From NCBI GenBank assembly GCA_023423835.1, contig JAFAEW010000121.1, forward strand, positions 1-49,601: a stretch of 49,601 nucleotides of DNA. Reading direction: 5' to 3'. This document shows, piece by piece, positions 48,237 to 49,601 of this stretch. A program made the position numbers and the translations under genes. Source of the stretch: Bacteroidota bacterium (lineage in GTDB: Bacteria > Bacteroidota > Bacteroidia > Chitinophagales > Chitinophagaceae). Position 1 is the first letter of the stretch, and the number at the start of each line of letters is the position of its first letter. Under the pieces are notes generated by a model. That model did not search any database. It worked only from the letters and a program-made list of their open reading frames with translations, and was not told where the DNA came from.

Positions 48237-48320
48237 AATATTCCTCCTTCCTTTTGTAAAATTGGTCATTTTCGTGTAGGTTGCAAGGAATTCATCTTAT
48301 TGAGAAAGGAAATTTAGGGT

Positions 48321-49451
48321 ATGACGATTGGCGTTTTAAAGGAGCTATCATTGGAAAACAGGGTTTCGCTTTTGCCCGATCAGGCTGCATTTTTTCAAAA
48401 ACGACAGATAGATGTCCTGGTTGAAAACGGAGCGGGTGAAAATGCGCTTGCATCGGATGAAAGTTATCTACGTGCCGGTTGCAGGCTCGCAACGAGAACC
48501 GAAGTGATTAGAAATGCCGATATTCTGCTAACCATTCATCCCTTATCAGATGACGACCTGTTATTTACCAGGGATGGCTCTGTCTTGATTGGCGTTTATC
48601 AGCCGCTGATTCATTTGAAGGAAGTTGACCGATGGGCGAAAAAAGGCATTACCGTTTTCAGTCTTGATCTTTTACCCAGAACAACCCGCGCCCAGTCAAT
48701 GGACGTTTTGAGTTCACAGGCAAACATTGCCGGATACAAAGCCGTTTTGCTGGCGGCGGGTGTGTTGCCACGCTATTTTCCGATGTTTATAACCGCTGCG
48801 GGCAGCGTTCCGCCGGCCAAGGTGCTCATTCTCGGGGCCGGAGTGGCAGGTCTTCAGGCAATTGCAACGGCAAGGAGACTCGGCGCTGTAGTGGAAGTCT
48901 TTGATACACGAATGGCCGTGAAAGATGAAGTAAAAAGTCTGGGCGCAAAATTTATTGAAGTGGAGGGCGCGGCCGATGCAGCTTCAGCCGGGGGCTATGC
49001 GGTGGAACAAACCGCTGAATATAAAAAGAAACAGCGCGATAAGATTGCCGCAACCGTTCAAAAGGCGGATGTAATCGTTACCACCGCTCAGATCCCGGGA
49101 AAAAAGGCGCCCTTGCTGATCGATGATTCCATGCTTTCTACCATGAAAAAAGGATCGGTAATAGTGGATCTTGCGGCAGCTACCGGCGGCAATACGCCGC
49201 AAACCGTGAATAATCAAACGGTTTATTACAACGGCGTTACGATCATCGGAAACAGTAACCTGGCAGCCGCCATGCCCGCCGACGCAAGCCGTTTGTATGG
49301 CAAAAATGTGAGTAATTTTATCGAATTGATGATTTCACCCGAAGGTGGCATTTCCTTAAACTTTGAGGATGAATTGCTGCAGGGAAGCTGCATCGTTCAC
49401 GACGGAAAAATAGTAAATGAAAGGCTCAAAGCATTAATTAATTCAGAATAA
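48321..49451 (+). CDS. pntAA: NAD(P) transhydrogenase subunit alpha, part 1
   Basis: The soluble NAD(H)-binding domain (dI) of the proton-translocating transhydrogenase, which makes NADPH from NADH and the proton gradient. The 376-residue product opens MTIGVLKELSLENRVSLLPDQ, similar to alanine dehydrogenase, and carries the NAD-binding segment VLILGAGVAGLQAIATARRLGAVVEVFDTR at about 168-197. The split from the membrane part into two polypeptides is common in bacteria. It is followed after 8 bp by the second alpha gene, so a pntAA–pntAB–pntB operon is expected, with pntB beyond the window. Confidence 0.95.
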   Translation: MTIGVLKELSLENRVSLLPDQAAFFQKRQIDVLVENGAGENALASDESYLRAGCRLATRTEVIRNADILLTIHPLSDDDLLFTRDGSVLIGVYQPLIHLKEVDRWAKKGITVFSLDLLPRTTRAQSMDVLSSQANIAGYKAVLLAAGVLPRYFPMFITAAGSVPPAKVLILGAGVAGLQAIATARRLGAVVEVFDTRMAVKDEVKSLGAKFIEVEGAADAASAGGYAVEQTAEYKKKQRDKIAATVQKADVIVTTAQIPGKKAPLLIDDSMLSTMKKGSVIVDLAAATGGNTPQTVNNQTVYYNGVTIIGNSNLAAAMPADASRLYGKNVSNFIELMISPEGGISLNFEDELLQGSCIVHDGKIVNERLKALINSE

Positions 49452-49459
49452 TCTAGCTG

Positions 49460-49601
49460 ATGGAAAATCTGTTTCATTGGATCGGGCTGCACCAGGATTA
49501 TATCTATATCGTCATCCTGATGATCTTTTTGGGAATTGAAGTCATCGGCCGTGTGCCTTCGGTTTTGCATACGCCGCTGATGAGTGGAGCAAATGCCATT
49601 A
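49460..49601 (+). CDS. pntAB: NAD(P) transhydrogenase subunit alpha, part 2 (partial)
   Basis: Only the first 47 codons are in the window. The reading frame begins MENLFHWIGLHQDYIYIVILMIFLGIEVIG and continues RVPSVLHTPLMSGANAI, the highly conserved opening of the membrane part of the alpha subunit (dII), which with the beta subunit forms the proton channel. The ATG is 8 bp after the pntAA stop. The remainder lies beyond the window edge. Confidence 0.93.
   Translation, partial: MENLFHWIGLHQDYIYIVILMIFLGIEVIGRVPSVLHTPLMSGANAI

Overview
The window is chromosomal DNA from a member of the Bacteroidota, probably near the Chitinophagales/Sphingobacteriales. No taxonomic marker gene was compared, so this rests on gene content. 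The signs are a protein with a type IX secretion (T9SS) sorting domain, a T9SS plug-domain protein, the nusB–DUF1573–yajC gene order, repeated promoter-like TAnnTTTG elements (the Bacteroidota -7 box), almost no Shine-Dalgarno sequences, and a transhydrogenase with a split alpha subunit. There are no insertion sequences, phage genes, CRISPR arrays, tRNA or rRNA genes. One small RNA gene, the signal recognition particle RNA, lies on the minus strand near 45.4 kb.

Region by region: 1-7104 holds a truncated aconitase, a PspC-like protein with two tandem AraC-type regulators, a metal-type KDO-8-phosphate synthase, a DinB-family protein and a class I isoprenoid-synthase-like protein. 7240-13672 holds P5C dehydrogenase, a secreted thioredoxin-fold protein, a very acidic small protein and a full-length cyanophycin synthetase. 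13873-25332 is a co-directional exopolysaccharide export locus: OPX lipoprotein, Wzc-like tyrosine kinase, flippase, polymerase, one glycosyltransferase and four sulfotransferases. A membrane metallophosphoesterase closes it at 26608. 26658-35221 is mostly housekeeping: ssb, a zinc-ribbon protein, tatA, nusB–DUF1573–yajC, a serine hydrolase, an amino-acid permease, a prenyl diphosphate synthase and a CvfB-like S1 protein.

35239-40472 is the most unusual part. A tight minus-strand operon encodes, in transcription order, a GNAT/autoinducer-synthase-like protein, an isoprenylcysteine-methyltransferase-like membrane enzyme, a 7TMR-DISM receptor histidine kinase and a receiver-histidine kinase hybrid. 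A single-domain response regulator is transcribed divergently across a 20-bp inverted repeat. Synthesis, modification, reception and response functions side by side suggest a small-molecule signalling system; this is inference. 40573-49601 holds thioredoxin, a NupC nucleoside transporter, a methyltransferase, a T9SS cargo protein, a small secreted protein, SRP RNA, the T9SS plug protein, a LolC/E-like permease and the start of a pntAA–pntAB transhydrogenase operon.

Working together: the 13.8-25.3 kb genes would build, sulfate and export an acidic polysaccharide; nusB/yajC/tatA/SRP RNA/T9SS genes serve transcription and protein export; cyanophycin synthetase points to nitrogen storage as an Asp-Arg polymer, although no cyanophycinase is in the window.
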